Below are positions 35,612 through 45,310 of a stretch of 64,000 bases of DNA, in pieces. Position numbers and translations under genes: made by a program. Position 1 is the stretch's first letter. Each line of letters starts with the position of its first letter. The notes under the pieces are model-generated. The model made no database searches. It saw nothing but the letters and a program-made list of their open reading frames with translations, and had not been told where the DNA came from. The stretch is from Clostridia bacterium (lineage in GTDB: Bacteria; Bacillota_A; Clostridia; TANB77; CAG-508), in NCBI GenBank assembly GCA_017475185.1, contig JAFVGB010000004.1, forward strand, positions 1 to 64,000, in the 5' to 3' direction.

Positions 35612-38110
35612 TTAACATATCTTTGCAACAATTACAGTCATATCATCTTTTTCTTTTCCAAAATCATTATCAATAGCTTCTGATATAATAATATCTGCTA
35701 TTTTTTGAACATCATCACTACTAATTTCTTCTAATAAGTATTTTACCCATAATTCCTTGTTTTGATAATCTGAGTTAGACTCAATAATTCCGTCTGAACA
35801 CATAACTATAATATCGCCTTTTTCAATATCTTTGTCATACTCAATTAGCTCTATATTTTCTAAAATTCCTGTTGGCATTGTAATTGATTTTAGTAATTGA
35901 ACTTCTTTGTTTCTTTTTACAAAAGTTGGACAAGCTCCATTTTTTACAAATTCCATATTTTTAGCATATAAATCAAGTATAGCAATATCAAGTGTTGCAT
36001 ACATATCTTCTTCTTTCATACTTGTTGCTAAAGTAGAATTTATAAGTTTTATCGAAGTATCTTTTTTGAACCCTGAAGTAAGTAATCTCTCAAGCATTTT
36101 TATTGCTATTTTACTGCTTTTTCTTGCCTCTGGTCCTGAACCCATACCATCACTTAAAGCTATTAAATACTTTCCATCTTCAAGTCTTGTTTGTATGCTT
36201 GTATCACCTGAAACTGGTGAACCTTCTTTTGTTGATTTAGCAATTCCTATTTGTAAATTAAATTTATCTTTTGACATATATGAAAATTTGCAAGTTTCTT
36301 CATTTGTTCTTAATCCACAAACTTGTTCTACTAAATTCATTTTTTCATTTAAAACCCTTGAAACTACCTGTCCAATTGTTTTATATGGACAATCTGTACC
36401 ATCTGCATCTTCACAAACTTTTTGATATATTGTTACTTTATATCTTCCAGACTCTTCTCTCTTTATATATATTTCATCAATATTTATTTGTTTTTGTTTT
36501 AGCAACTGAATTATTTGCTCTTTTTCTTTTTTAAATAAATCTGTTTCACTTTTTTGTGATTCTTCAAGTTCATCAGCTACTTCTGCAATCATATCTGAAA
36601 CGCCTTGTAATTGTGAAGATACATTTTTATTGTTTTCTTCAATTTTCTTTTTATAAACAAATTTCATTTTGCTTGTTTTATATGAGTAATTAATCTTTTT
36701 AATCATCTCATAAATATCTTTATTAATCGTTTCATTATCATTTTCTTCGTCAAATCCAAGAATATAATTGTTATGATTTGAAAAAATTTCAATTAATTGT
36801 TTTTTAGTAATTCTTGTATTAATTAATAATGCTTTAAAAACATCAGCTACTAACTCATCAGAATAATATAGTTCTTCATAAAGTAAATTTTCATCCATAC
36901 CTTCTATATTGTTACGTAATTCTTTAACAAAAATTTCTTTATTTTCCTTTTCTATAGCTGTCATTTCATCATCTAAAACTGTTGCTGCAGCTTGAGTATA
37001 GCTTTGTGCTAATTCTGAAATTGTTTCTGAAATATTAGTTAATTTCTTAATTGTTTCCTTACTGCCTTCTAATGCCCTTCCAGTTGTTTCTGGCAAAAGT
37101 TTTGAATTATTGAATACATCTTCTATTGCAAATTCAACTTTCTTAGGTATTAATAGCAATCCCAAAGACGCAATTAAAATTTCTTGGAATATTATAATAG
37201 GAACAACATTACCATTTGACACATATGTTAAAACAGTATTTCCTAAAACAAAACCTATAATTACACCAGGTTTTCCAAATCTACTAAATAACCCAGCAAG
37301 TAAACCAGATATTGCATAAGCTGCTATCATTATTGGATCACCAGAATCTATAATTCCAAGAACAATTCCAACTGTTATTCCACCTGTTGCTCCAACAAGC
37401 ATTCCATTTTTCCATCCTAAAATTAAAACCATCAAAATGCAAAGAATATTTTTTACAGAAAAACTAAATATATGTATTGGAGTCAAAGCTGAAAGTGCAA
37501 TTGCAATAAGCATTGCAGCCCCCATTAATTCTTCAATAGAAAACACCTTTTTATAACTGAAGTCTCTTATTACTGTTATAGAATTTACAAAAATTTTATA
37601 AAAAATAAATACTATAATTGATTGCATAATTCCAATTAATAAATCATATATATAAAACGTACCAAAAGCTATTGGAACTAATTGAACTATTAGGCTAGCT
37701 ATAATTAAATTTTTACCAACTTTTCTTCTCTCATTACAATCATCTTGTATTCTTGTTTTTAAAATAAACAAACTTGCAAAAAACACTACTGAAGTTATAA
37801 TATAACTTAATAACCCACTTGTCCCAAATCCAATAAAAGTTCCTATGCAGGTTAGCACATATATAAACCCTATTGGAATTGAATTACTTAAAGTAGCTGC
37901 GACAATAGCAAGTGCAAATGGTGCTAATCCTAATGAACTACTACCTCCAAAACTTACCATCGAAATCATAAAAGATACAATATATAATACTATATTTTGT
38001 TTTACGAAAAACTTTTTTATTAATTCTTTAATTTCTTCTACTTTATATAATTTAACATCCTCTTTTTGACTTTCTTCTTTATTAAAGTCTTTTGTTATAT
38101 TTTGAAACAT
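35612..38110 (-). CDS. spoIIE: Stage II sporulation protein E (SpoIIE) phosphatase
   Basis: Membrane PP2C phosphatase that dephosphorylates SpoIIAA to release sigma-F in the forespore. Around ten membrane helices in the first ~330 residues, a central regulatory segment, and a PP2C domain with 'LIALSDGMGSGPEARKSSKIAIKMLERLL', 'ATLDIAILDLY', 'VKNGACPTFV' and 'GDIIVMCSDGIIES'. 832 aa from ATG 38110 preceded by GAGGTGG; the open frame extends 26 codons upstream without support. Its targets are not in the window. Confidence 0.96.
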   Translation of the reverse strand: MFQNITKDFNKEESQKEDVKLYKVEEIKELIKKFFVKQNIVLYIVSFMISMVSFGGSSSLGLAPFALAIVAATLSNSIPIGFIYVLTCIGTFIGFGTSGLLSYIITSVVFFASLFILKTRIQDDCNERRKVGKNLIIASLIVQLVPIAFGTFYIYDLLIGIMQSIIVFIFYKIFVNSITVIRDFSYKKVFSIEELMGAAMLIAIALSALTPIHIFSFSVKNILCILMVLILGWKNGMLVGATGGITVGIVLGIIDSGDPIMIAAYAISGLLAGLFSRFGKPGVIIGFVLGNTVLTYVSNGNVVPIIIFQEILIASLGLLLIPKKVEFAIEDVFNNSKLLPETTGRALEGSKETIKKLTNISETISELAQSYTQAAATVLDDEMTAIEKENKEIFVKELRNNIEGMDENLLYEELYYSDELVADVFKALLINTRITKKQLIEIFSNHNNYILGFDEENDNETINKDIYEMIKKINYSYKTSKMKFVYKKKIEENNKNVSSQLQGVSDMIAEVADELEESQKSETDLFKKEKEQIIQLLKQKQINIDEIYIKREESGRYKVTIYQKVCEDADGTDCPYKTIGQVVSRVLNEKMNLVEQVCGLRTNEETCKFSYMSKDKFNLQIGIAKSTKEGSPVSGDTSIQTRLEDGKYLIALSDGMGSGPEARKSSKIAIKMLERLLTSGFKKDTSIKLINSTLATSMKEEDMYATLDIAILDLYAKNMEFVKNGACPTFVKRNKEVQLLKSITMPTGILENIELIEYDKDIEKGDIIVMCSDGIIESNSDYQNKELWVKYLLEEISSDDVQKIADIIISEAIDNDFGKEKDDMTVIVAKIC

Positions 38111-38458
38111 CCTTACCACCTCTATATCTTTTTTCTTCACATATTCTATTCCATATAAATGCAAAATTTTGTCAGTTTTGATATGCAAAACAAAAAAAGT
38201 TTTTTACATATTGTGATATATTTTTTGTATTTATTTTATTATAGTTTTTTATATTACAATTTACTTATGGTATTTTATAATATTTTTGCGAAAATTACAA
38301 TATGTTGGGGTATTTTTTTTAAGAGTTACATTTTAAATTTAACATTAACTTTTTATTTATAAAAAAACAATATCTTATCACATTTAAAAATCATTCTGCA
38401 TAGTATTAATAATAATGTTTTATTTTATGAATATGATATTAAAAAGTAGGTGATTTTC
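38111..38458 (+). other. Divergent intergenic region, no gene seen
   Basis: About 350 bases of very AT-rich DNA between spoIIE (minus) and a small plus-strand gene. It must hold the promoters of both. I see a GCATAGTATT/TAATAATAATG stretch near 38398 and AGGTGA before the small gene, but no sigma-A pair I would defend. Confidence 0.5.
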
Positions 38459-38875
38459 TTGAATAATGATATGTCTGAAATGTTAAAAAACTTCAGTCAA
38501 ATGATGAATAATGGCCAAATGCCAGAAAATGTAAAAAATATTTTGAATTCGATGAATAATTCTAATAATAGTAATGAATCCAATACAACCAACAATTTCA
38601 CTGAAAATAATGATATTAATCAACAATCTGAAACTTCTAAAAACAATAATCCTTTTGAAAATTTTGACATAAATACTTTCTTTAAATTACAACAAGTTAT
38701 GACCGCAATGAACGATAAATCAAATGATTCAAGAACTAATTTACTTAATTCTTTAAAACCATATTTAAAAGAAAGTAGGAAAAGCAAAGTAGATCAATAC
38801 ATACAATTAATGAAAATGGGCAAAATTTTTGAAATAATGAACCCATTAGGTGGTGATAATAAAAATGTACAATAA
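38459..38875 (+). CDS. Asn-rich small protein of unknown function
   Basis: 138 aa starting from TTG 38459, five bases after AGGTGA (an upstream GTG lies inside that ribosome site). Three parts: 'DMSEMLKNFSQMMNNGQMPENVKNILNSM', an Asn/Ser/Thr-rich low-complexity linker, and a helical end 'INTFFKLQQVMTA', 'NLLNSLKPYLKESRKSKVDQYIQLMKMGKIFEIM'. The 'LL.SLKPYL...R..KVDQYI.LM...KI' end is a pattern I have met in small clostridial proteins near sporulation genes, but no function is known. Overlaps the next gene by 11 bases. Confidence 0.7.
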   Translation: MNNDMSEMLKNFSQMMNNGQMPENVKNILNSMNNSNNSNESNTTNNFTENNDINQQSETSKNNNPFENFDINTFFKLQQVMTAMNDKSNDSRTNLLNSLKPYLKESRKSKVDQYIQLMKMGKIFEIMNPLGGDNKNVQ

Positions 38876-39179
38876 TTTTCTTCCTCCTCCACCATTTTTT
38901 AGAAAAAACAAATCAAATTTTCATTATTCAAATCAACATCAAACAAATAAATTTTTCTCTACTAATGATAATTTAAAAATAATACAAAAAGAAAACATTC
39001 CAGAGCAAAAAAATAATCAAAATAAAGATTGCAATCAACCTGATTTACTATTTGAAATATTAGGTATCAAAATATATTTTGATGATTTACTATTAATATG
39101 TATTTTATTTTTCTTATATCAAGAAGGCATTCAAGATGAATACTTGTTTATCGCATTAATTTTATTGCTTTTAAGCTAA
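38865..39179 (+). CDS. Small protein with C-terminal membrane segment, unknown function
   Basis: 104 aa from ATG 38865, which overlaps the end of the previous gene and has AGGTGG upstream. N-terminus 'MYNNFLPPPPFFRKNK', polar Asn/Gln-rich middle, and a hydrophobic C-terminus 'IYFDDLLLICILFFLYQEGIQDEYLFIALILLLLS' able to form one hairpin in the membrane. Similar short 'DDLL...LFLL..E...D..L...LLLLL' proteins occur in spore-formers. Coupled to the preceding gene and next to spoIIE, so a sporulation role is suspected. Confidence 0.7.
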   Translation: MYNNFLPPPPFFRKNKSNFHYSNQHQTNKFFSTNDNLKIIQKENIPEQKNNQNKDCNQPDLLFEILGIKIYFDDLLLICILFFLYQEGIQDEYLFIALILLLLS

Positions 39180-39183
39180 AATA

Positions 39184-39215
39184 AAAATGGGAATTGAAAG
39201 AACAATTCCCATTTT
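39184..39215 (+). terminator. Bidirectional terminator between converging genes
   Basis: 13-bp perfect stem AAAATGGGAATTG / CAATTCCCATTTT with a 6-base loop, serving the plus-strand pair and minC. Confidence 0.92.
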
Positions 39216-39216
39216 A

Positions 39217-39840
39217 TTATTCAATTACAATATTGTCATTTTCATCAATATATGCATTAGTTTTTATCATAGAATTTTCAAATTCATCTTTATTACATTT
39301 TCTAATAACATTTGATATTCTTATTTGACTAACCTCTATTGAACCAGCTGATATGATAGCCTCTTTATTTCCTTTTGCACCAGCATGTGCCAGTCCTCTT
39401 AATATACCTAAAACTATTATATTTTCACCAGCAATTACTTCTGCACCATTGTTTACATCACCAAGTACTACTATACTTCCAGGATATTCAATTTTTTGTC
39501 CTGAACGTAATGAATGTCTATAAAAAGTTGTTTGTGATGATGCAATTTCTTTTTGAAAAGGTTTTCTAATTGCATATAGTCCTAAGCTTTCTGAATTTGC
39601 AAATTTCACTTTTCCCTTAAAGTATTTTGCCATTAATTTGCTCAATACTTTTTCTTCCTTTTCGTTAAAATCTTTACCAATAATTGATATTGTATCAGGT
39701 TCACTATTTTTGTAAAGTAATCTAATTTCAGGCATCTTCTTTCTTAAACTACTTACCATTTCCCTTAATTCCATATGTTCTCTGATTTTGACAGTAAGTT
39801 GTTTTCTCCTACAATTAAATCCAATACCATTACTAGTCAT
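39217..39840 (-). CDS. minC: Septum site-determining protein MinC
   Basis: Inhibitor of FtsZ assembly. N-terminal domain of ~100 residues and a C-terminal beta-helix with 'HSLRSGQKIEYPGSIVVLGDVNNGAEVIAGENIIVLGILRGLAHAGAKG', the classic MinC signature (MinD contact 'RGLAHAG'). 207 aa. The start at ATG 39840 leaves room for AGAAAGG. It ends the mreBCD-mrdA unit; minD, usually directly after minC, is not there, since the strand switches after the terminator. Confidence 0.93.
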   Translation of the reverse strand: MTSNGIGFNCRRKQLTVKIREHMELREMVSSLRKKMPEIRLLYKNSEPDTISIIGKDFNEKEEKVLSKLMAKYFKGKVKFANSESLGLYAIRKPFQKEIASSQTTFYRHSLRSGQKIEYPGSIVVLGDVNNGAEVIAGENIIVLGILRGLAHAGAKGNKEAIISAGSIEVSQIRISNVIRKCNKDEFENSMIKTNAYIDENDNIVIE

Positions 39841-39873
39841 TTTTTTCATCCTTTCTAATTCTTTTATTGCTTT

Positions 39874-41964
39874 TTATCTTACGACTTGTCCGCTTGGGAT
39901 TGCTTCTTGAGATTCAACAATTTCACTTGCATTCATACCAAAATATTCTGCAAAAATGTCTCTTGCAACCTCAGCAGTATATCCTCCATGTGTTACGTTT
40001 TCTACTACTACCACTATTGCTATTTCCGGATTATCATATGGTGCAAAACCAGCAAACCATCCATTTGTTTTATTTCCTACCTGAGCTGTTCCTGTTTTAC
40101 CTGCAACTTCCACATTAAACCCAGAAAAAGTTGAATATGCTGTTCCTCCTGATTCGCTTGTAACCCCCTTCATTCCTTCTAATATTGCTTTTAAATTATT
40201 TTCCGAAATGTGCAAATCTTCTTCATCTTTATTTGATGAAAATCCCAATCTATTATTTACATATTCATCAATCTCTTGTTTCGCCATTTGATTTCCATTA
40301 CTATCTATAATTGTTTTAACCAATGTGACATCTATATTTTTTCCACCATTTGCTAGCATACTTATATATTTTGCCATTTGTATTGGTGTAAAATTATTAT
40401 AACTTTGTCCAATTGCAGCTGATAATGTTTCTCCAACATACCATGTTCTATTTTCTGAATCAGCTATACTTCTACTTGCAATAACACCTGTTGCTTCACT
40501 TGGTAATTCAACTTCTGTTTTCTTACCTAAGCCAAAATATTTTGCATATTTTTCAAGAGTATCAATTCCAATTCTGTTACCTACTTCGTAGAAAAAATAA
40601 TTACATGAATGTTTAATTGCTTGTGATACATTTAAATAACCATGTCCTCTTCCATATTCAGTATAATACCAGCAAACTGGCTTATGTGCATGTGGATATA
40701 CTCCAGTATCATTTATTGTTGTATTTACATTAATTACACCCGCTTCTAACCCTGCAATCGCTGTTATCATTTTAAAAATTGATCCTGGTGCATATGCTCC
40801 ACTTATAGCTCTATTATACAACGCTGACACTTTTTGATATTCTTCATATTTTTCATTACTTATTCCATTAACAAATAATTGTGGTTCATAATCTGGATAG
40901 CTTGCCATTCCTAAGATTTCACCAGTTTTCACATTCATTACAACAACTGCTCCAGCATTTGCATCACTTCTTGAAGAAAAACCTCCTGTTGATATTTTTG
41001 TAATATTATCTTTAAGCGCTTTTTCAGCAATTTCTTGAACATTTGAATCAATTGTAAGTACAATATCAGAACCAGCCACAGCTTCTTGTGCAATATATTC
41101 TCCTGTAACAGTTCCTTCTATATCCATATCAATTTGTCTTATTCCATTTTTTCCTTTTAATAGATCTTCAAATACATATTGAATTCCAGTTTTTCCAACT
41201 AAGTCATTTACATCATAAATATTTTCTTTTCCTTCTAACTCTGATTGAGTTATTTTTCCAACCGTACCCAAAATATGAGAAGCTAAACTTCCAGAATTAT
41301 ATGAAACTATAGGTTCTGTTACAATATCAATTCCAGCAAACATTGAATTTTTTTCACTTAGTTCCATACTACTTTCTCTACTTAAATTTCCGCATATTTC
41401 TACTGGTTTTGTACTGCTATATCCATTTTGAGATATTTCATATCTTATTGTCATAATTTTTCTTGTTTCTTCTATATTTGTACTATTAATTTCATATTTT
41501 TCCTTTAATGCATAAAAACAATCCTCTGCTGATGCATTCTCATCAATTCTATTTTTCTTTTTCCAATTTCTTATATAATCTTCATTATCAGAATCAAAAG
41601 AAAAAGGATTTATTTTTATTGGTAAATTATCATTATATTTATCTCCGTTTTTTTCAAGAATTTTAACAATATTCAAAATTGTTTCATTCAAAGTTTGATT
41701 ATCAACTTTTGTCTTATATAAATCTAATCTAAATCCCATAGAGTTTGATACTATTGGATTACCTGTTCTATCTAAAATATTTCCTCTGGCGGCTTTTAAA
41801 ATAGATTCCCTTGTTAATCTTGTATTAGACTGTTCTCTAAATTCTTGTCCTTTAATAATTTGTAAGTTGAAAAGTTGAATTAGAAGAATAATTCCGATTA
41901 TGTACACTAACATTGAAAGAATATTATATTTTATTTTATTATTCTTTACATCAGATTCATTCAC
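39874..41964 (-). CDS. mrdA: Penicillin-binding protein 2 (elongasome transpeptidase)
   Basis: Class B PBP, 696 aa. One membrane helix (~15-35), dimerisation domain, and transpeptidase with 'APGSIFKMITA' (active serine), 'SCN' and 'AGKTGTAQVG' (KTG box). The 'FVGKTGIQYVFEDLLKGKNG' region is typical for PBP2/MrdA rather than PBP3. Start GTG after AAGGTGAG. Works with RodA/MreBCD in side-wall growth, fitting its place after mreD. No frame interruption, in contrast to spoVD. Confidence 0.93.
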   Translation of the reverse strand: MNESDVKNNKIKYNILSMLVYIIGIILLIQLFNLQIIKGQEFREQSNTRLTRESILKAARGNILDRTGNPIVSNSMGFRLDLYKTKVDNQTLNETILNIVKILEKNGDKYNDNLPIKINPFSFDSDNEDYIRNWKKKNRIDENASAEDCFYALKEKYEINSTNIEETRKIMTIRYEISQNGYSSTKPVEICGNLSRESSMELSEKNSMFAGIDIVTEPIVSYNSGSLASHILGTVGKITQSELEGKENIYDVNDLVGKTGIQYVFEDLLKGKNGIRQIDMDIEGTVTGEYIAQEAVAGSDIVLTIDSNVQEIAEKALKDNITKISTGGFSSRSDANAGAVVVMNVKTGEILGMASYPDYEPQLFVNGISNEKYEEYQKVSALYNRAISGAYAPGSIFKMITAIAGLEAGVINVNTTINDTGVYPHAHKPVCWYYTEYGRGHGYLNVSQAIKHSCNYFFYEVGNRIGIDTLEKYAKYFGLGKKTEVELPSEATGVIASRSIADSENRTWYVGETLSAAIGQSYNNFTPIQMAKYISMLANGGKNIDVTLVKTIIDSNGNQMAKQEIDEYVNNRLGFSSNKDEEDLHISENNLKAILEGMKGVTSESGGTAYSTFSGFNVEVAGKTGTAQVGNKTNGWFAGFAPYDNPEIAIVVVVENVTHGGYTAEVARDIFAEYFGMNASEIVESQEAIPSGQVVR

Positions 41965-42021
41965 AACTTCTCACCTTCCTTTTATATTTTTATTAAATCA
42001 AATTATTTTATTAAATATCTG

Positions 42022-42555
42022 TTAAAAATATCTAGTTAAAAATCTTTTCTTTTTAAATATTTCCTCAAAATAATATCCAGATTTTCTAATTAATGGATAC
42101 AAAATAATTGTTAGTAAGACATTAAAGACAACCTCTATAATTAAAATTTTGATAAATCCAAGAAGCTCCAATGGTATCGCATTTCTTGCAATTGTATATA
42201 AATAAACAACCGTTTCAAACGCAATAGTTGTTCCAGCTACCATAAGTAATATTGTAAGTTTACTATCTTTTGAAAAGTTTTTGTCAAAATATCCACCTAA
42301 AAAACCAATTCCAGCATACATCAATGCTGAAATTCCTATTTGTTTTCCTGTTAAAACATCTAGATATATACCAAAAATAAATCCTAATGGAACTGCTACA
42401 TTTCTACCAATAAATAATCCTATACATAAAATTAGAACTACAAATAAATTTGGCTTTACACCAGCAATATTAAACCAGCTAAAAAAATTAATTTGTAAAA
42501 AATATAATATAAAAAATATAACTATTATTCCTATAATTGAAATAGTTTTTTTCAG
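42022..42555 (-). CDS. mreD: Rod shape-determining protein MreD, probable CTG start
   Basis: Small polytopic partner of MreC, 177 aa if read from CTG 42555. The first ATG/TTG in frame is only at 42324, which would lose three of about five helices, including 'VVLILCIGLFIGRNVAVPLGF'. A TAA stop lies directly before the CTG, so no upstream start exists, and AAGGTGAG sits six bases before CTG. Internal 'GIYLDVLTGKQIGISALMYAGIGFLGGYF' is MreD-like. Between mreC and mrdA. ATT eight bases later is the other possible start. Confidence 0.78.
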   Translation of the reverse strand: MKKTISIIGIIVIFFILYFLQINFFSWFNIAGVKPNLFVVLILCIGLFIGRNVAVPLGFIFGIYLDVLTGKQIGISALMYAGIGFLGGYFDKNFSKDSKLTILLMVAGTTIAFETVVYLYTIARNAIPLELLGFIKILIIEVVFNVLLTIILYPLIRKSGYYFEEIFKKKRFLTRYF

Positions 42556-42607
42556 TTATCTCACCTTCTCTTTAAGATTATTATAAAAAATTTTTCAAAA
42601 TTATCTA

Positions 42608-43423
42608 TTAATTTGTTATAACTAAAACAGTTTCTAATTTTGAAAAATCTACTGCTGTTTCAACAATTGCATATCTGTTTGTAATATTTTTTGTATTTAC
42701 AACCTTTTTGATAGTACCAATATGAATTCCCTTTGGATAAATTCCACCAATTCCAGATGTTTCAACTGTGTCACCCTCTAAAATATTGGCTTCTGTTGGA
42801 ATAAAAGTAGCTTTTAATTCTTTATTAGAATCTATAACACCTCTTAAAACTATACTATCTCTTGTAGTACTAATAGTACTTGTTACAGAACTTGAAGTAT
42901 CTATAATAGTTTGTACCTTTGCAGTATTATCTGTTACTGAAATAACATGTCCTACTAAACCTTTATCTGCAATTACAGTCATATTGACATCAATTCCATC
43001 TTTTTTTCCGGCATTTATAATTATTGTTTTACTATAATTACTTATATCTCTTTGAATTACATCAGCTGGATGTGTTGTATATTCGGAATATTTATCTGTT
43101 AAATTAACATATTCCTTTAAAGTAGAGTTTTCTGCTTTTACAATTTCCAACTCTCTTAAAGATTGTTCTAACTCACTATTTTCTTTTTTTAATCGTTCAT
43201 TTTCTTGTTTCATTTCTTCTAAATTTATAAAAAATGAATCATTTCCTGCAATCTTATTTTTTAAATAAACCATGCCACTTTGAATTGAATTCACAAAATT
43301 AGTAAATGGTTTTCCTAATTGAGATATTTTTTCAATTTTAATATTAGAAACGGCAACTAAAAATATTAAAATTAAAATTGTTATTATAATTCCAATAACT
43401 GTGCTCTTTTTATTATTCTTCAT
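42608..43423 (-). CDS. mreC: Rod shape-determining protein MreC
   Basis: Periplasmic-face scaffold of the elongasome. N-terminal membrane helix (~9-27), a coiled coil (~65-100, 'NLEEMKQENERLKKENSELEQSLRELE') and two beta barrels with 'VIQRDISNYSKTIIINAGKKDGI', 'DKGLVGHV' and 'VETSGIGGIYPKGIHIG', the MreC signatures. 271 aa. Follows mreB by 36 bases. Confidence 0.95.
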   Translation of the reverse strand: MKNNKKSTVIGIIITILILIFLVAVSNIKIEKISQLGKPFTNFVNSIQSGMVYLKNKIAGNDSFFINLEEMKQENERLKKENSELEQSLRELEIVKAENSTLKEYVNLTDKYSEYTTHPADVIQRDISNYSKTIIINAGKKDGIDVNMTVIADKGLVGHVISVTDNTAKVQTIIDTSSSVTSTISTTRDSIVLRGVIDSNKELKATFIPTEANILEGDTVETSGIGGIYPKGIHIGTIKKVVNTKNITNRYAIVETAVDFSKLETVLVITN

Positions 43424-43459
43424 TTTAGATTGCCTTTCCTCCTTCTCTTACTTGAAACA

Positions 43460-44509
43460 TTATCTTCTTTTTCTTGAATTTATTAACACAGACTTTAATT
43501 TTTCAATTTCTTCTAATGTTTTTCCTGCACCTCTTGCAACACAATCTAATGGATTATCTGCAATTAAAACTGGCATTCCAGTAGCATGACTTAAAAGCTT
43601 GTCCAAATTTTTTATTAAAGCTCCTCCACCTGCAAGAATAATTCCTTTTTCCATAATATCTGATGCAAGCTCAGGTGGTGTTTTTTCTAAAGTGATTTTA
43701 ACAACATCAATAATCTTTGCTATTGATTCCTGCATCGCTTCTTGAATTTGAGACGAAGAAATATATACAGTTTTTGGCAATCCTGTTGCTAAATCTCTTC
43801 CTTTAACTTCTTTTTCTAAATCTGTCATTAAAGGCAATGCACATCCAATTTCTATTTTTATGTCTTCTGCAGTTGTATCACCTATTGCTAAATTCATCTC
43901 TCTTTTAACATAATTAACTATATCTTCATCTAACTCATCACCAGCAACTCTTATTGAATTACTTACAACAATTCCACCTAATGAAATAACTGCAACTTCC
44001 GTTGTTCCTCCACCAATATCTACTATTATGTTTCCACTTGGTTCAGCTACATCCATATTAGAACCAATTGCAGCAGCCATTGGTTCTTCAATTAAATATA
44101 CTTCTCTTGCACCAGCATATAAAACTGATTCTTCAACAGCCCTTTCTTCAACTTCTGTAATTCCAGATGGTACGCCAACAATAACTCTTGGTTTTCTAAT
44201 ACTATATCTTTGACAAACTTTATTTAAAATATTTTTTAACATTAATTGTGTACCAGTAAAATCAGCAATAACACCGTCTTTCATTGGTCTTACAGCTTTT
44301 ATTTCATCTGGAGTTCTACCTAACATTTCTTTTGCTTCATATCCTGTAGCTAAAATGTTTCCTGTTTTTTTATCAATAGCTACAACTGAAGGTTCTTTTA
44401 AAACAATTCCTTTTCCTTTTAATGTAACTAATATATTAGCAGTACCTAAGTCAATACCAATATCTTTTGATGTTAATCCAATAATTTTTTTAAATCTTGT
44501 TTTCTTCAT
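43460..44509 (-). CDS. mreB: Rod shape-determining protein MreB
   Basis: Actin-like filament that guides side-wall synthesis. 'DIGIDLGTANILV' (phosphate 1), 'NIIVDIGGGTTEVAVISLGG' (phosphate 2) and 'GIILAGGGALIKNLD' (adenosine) are intact. 349 aa from ATG 44509; the open frame upstream overlaps radC and is not MreB-like. No strong ribosome site directly upstream (AAATAAAA), so translation may be coupled to radC, whose stop is about 10 bases upstream. Confidence 0.95.
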   Translation of the reverse strand: MKKTRFKKIIGLTSKDIGIDLGTANILVTLKGKGIVLKEPSVVAIDKKTGNILATGYEAKEMLGRTPDEIKAVRPMKDGVIADFTGTQLMLKNILNKVCQRYSIRKPRVIVGVPSGITEVEERAVEESVLYAGAREVYLIEEPMAAAIGSNMDVAEPSGNIIVDIGGGTTEVAVISLGGIVVSNSIRVAGDELDEDIVNYVKREMNLAIGDTTAEDIKIEIGCALPLMTDLEKEVKGRDLATGLPKTVYISSSQIQEAMQESIAKIIDVVKITLEKTPPELASDIMEKGIILAGGGALIKNLDKLLSHATGMPVLIADNPLDCVARGAGKTLEEIEKLKSVLINSRKRR

Positions 44510-44516
44510 TTTTATT

Positions 44517-45269
44517 TTACACAATCCTTTCTGCTGAAAAAATACTTGTATAACATCTGTCGCCAATTACAATATGATCTAATAATTGAATTCCTAAAAT
44601 ATTTGCTGCTGAATATAAACGTTTCGTTAAATCTATATCAGCTCTACTTGGCGTGCAATCTCCACTTGGATGATTGTGAGCCAAAATGATTTTAGGAATT
44701 CCTGATTTTATGGCCTCTTGCAAAATTTCCTTTGGTTCTACAATAGCTGAATTCATTCCACCTTTTGAAATATTTACAACTCTAACAACTATATTTTTAG
44801 CATTTAATAACAATAGTTTTACATGTTCAACATTTTCGCCAATAAACTCGTCCATTATAAGTCTAGCAGCATCATCAGAAGATCTTATTTTTATATTCCT
44901 TTTATTTACAGGTTGAGTCATTCTTTTAGCTAACTCACAAACAGCTTTTAATTGAACTGCTTTAACTTTTCCTATACCTTTAATTTTCTGAAATTCTTCT
45001 AATGATATACCTTGCAAAGTTTGCAATAAATTGTTATTTGCATCTAGATCTTCTTCTTTAACACAGTTTTTTAAAAATTTACTACCGTTATTTCTACTTT
45101 CAACCATTGAAAGTATTTTATTTGCAAGTTCCACAGATGTATTTTCTTTAGTACCACTTTTAATTATTATTGCCAAAAGCTCGGCATTTGATAACATTTT
45201 TTCACCATATATTTCCAATTTTTCATATGGTCTTTCACTTTCTGGAAGTTGTTTAATTTTAATTGTCAT
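44517..45269 (-). CDS. radC: RadC family JAB1/MPN-domain protein
   Basis: 250 aa. N-terminal helix-hairpin-helix part ('LLQTLQGISLEEFQKIKGIGKVKAVQLKAV') and a JAB metalloprotease-like domain with 'HNHPSGDCTPSRADIDLT' (HxHP...SxxD zinc motif). The old link to DNA repair is not supported by later work in the family; function open. Standard location just upstream of mreB. GGAG ribosome site. Confidence 0.93.
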   Translation of the reverse strand: MTIKIKQLPESERPYEKLEIYGEKMLSNAELLAIIIKSGTKENTSVELANKILSMVESRNNGSKFLKNCVKEEDLDANNNLLQTLQGISLEEFQKIKGIGKVKAVQLKAVCELAKRMTQPVNKRNIKIRSSDDAARLIMDEFIGENVEHVKLLLLNAKNIVVRVVNISKGGMNSAIVEPKEILQEAIKSGIPKIILAHNHPSGDCTPSRADIDLTKRLYSAANILGIQLLDHIVIGDRCYTSIFSAERIV

Positions 45270-45310
45270 AATACTCCTTTCCCCCAGAAATATATGTTTT
45301 GTCTTTTTAA

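Noticed and set aside
42281..42586. Plus-strand frame over the mreD N-terminal region
   Set aside because: It competes with the MreD frame read from CTG, which has family-like helices and fits between mreC and mrdA.
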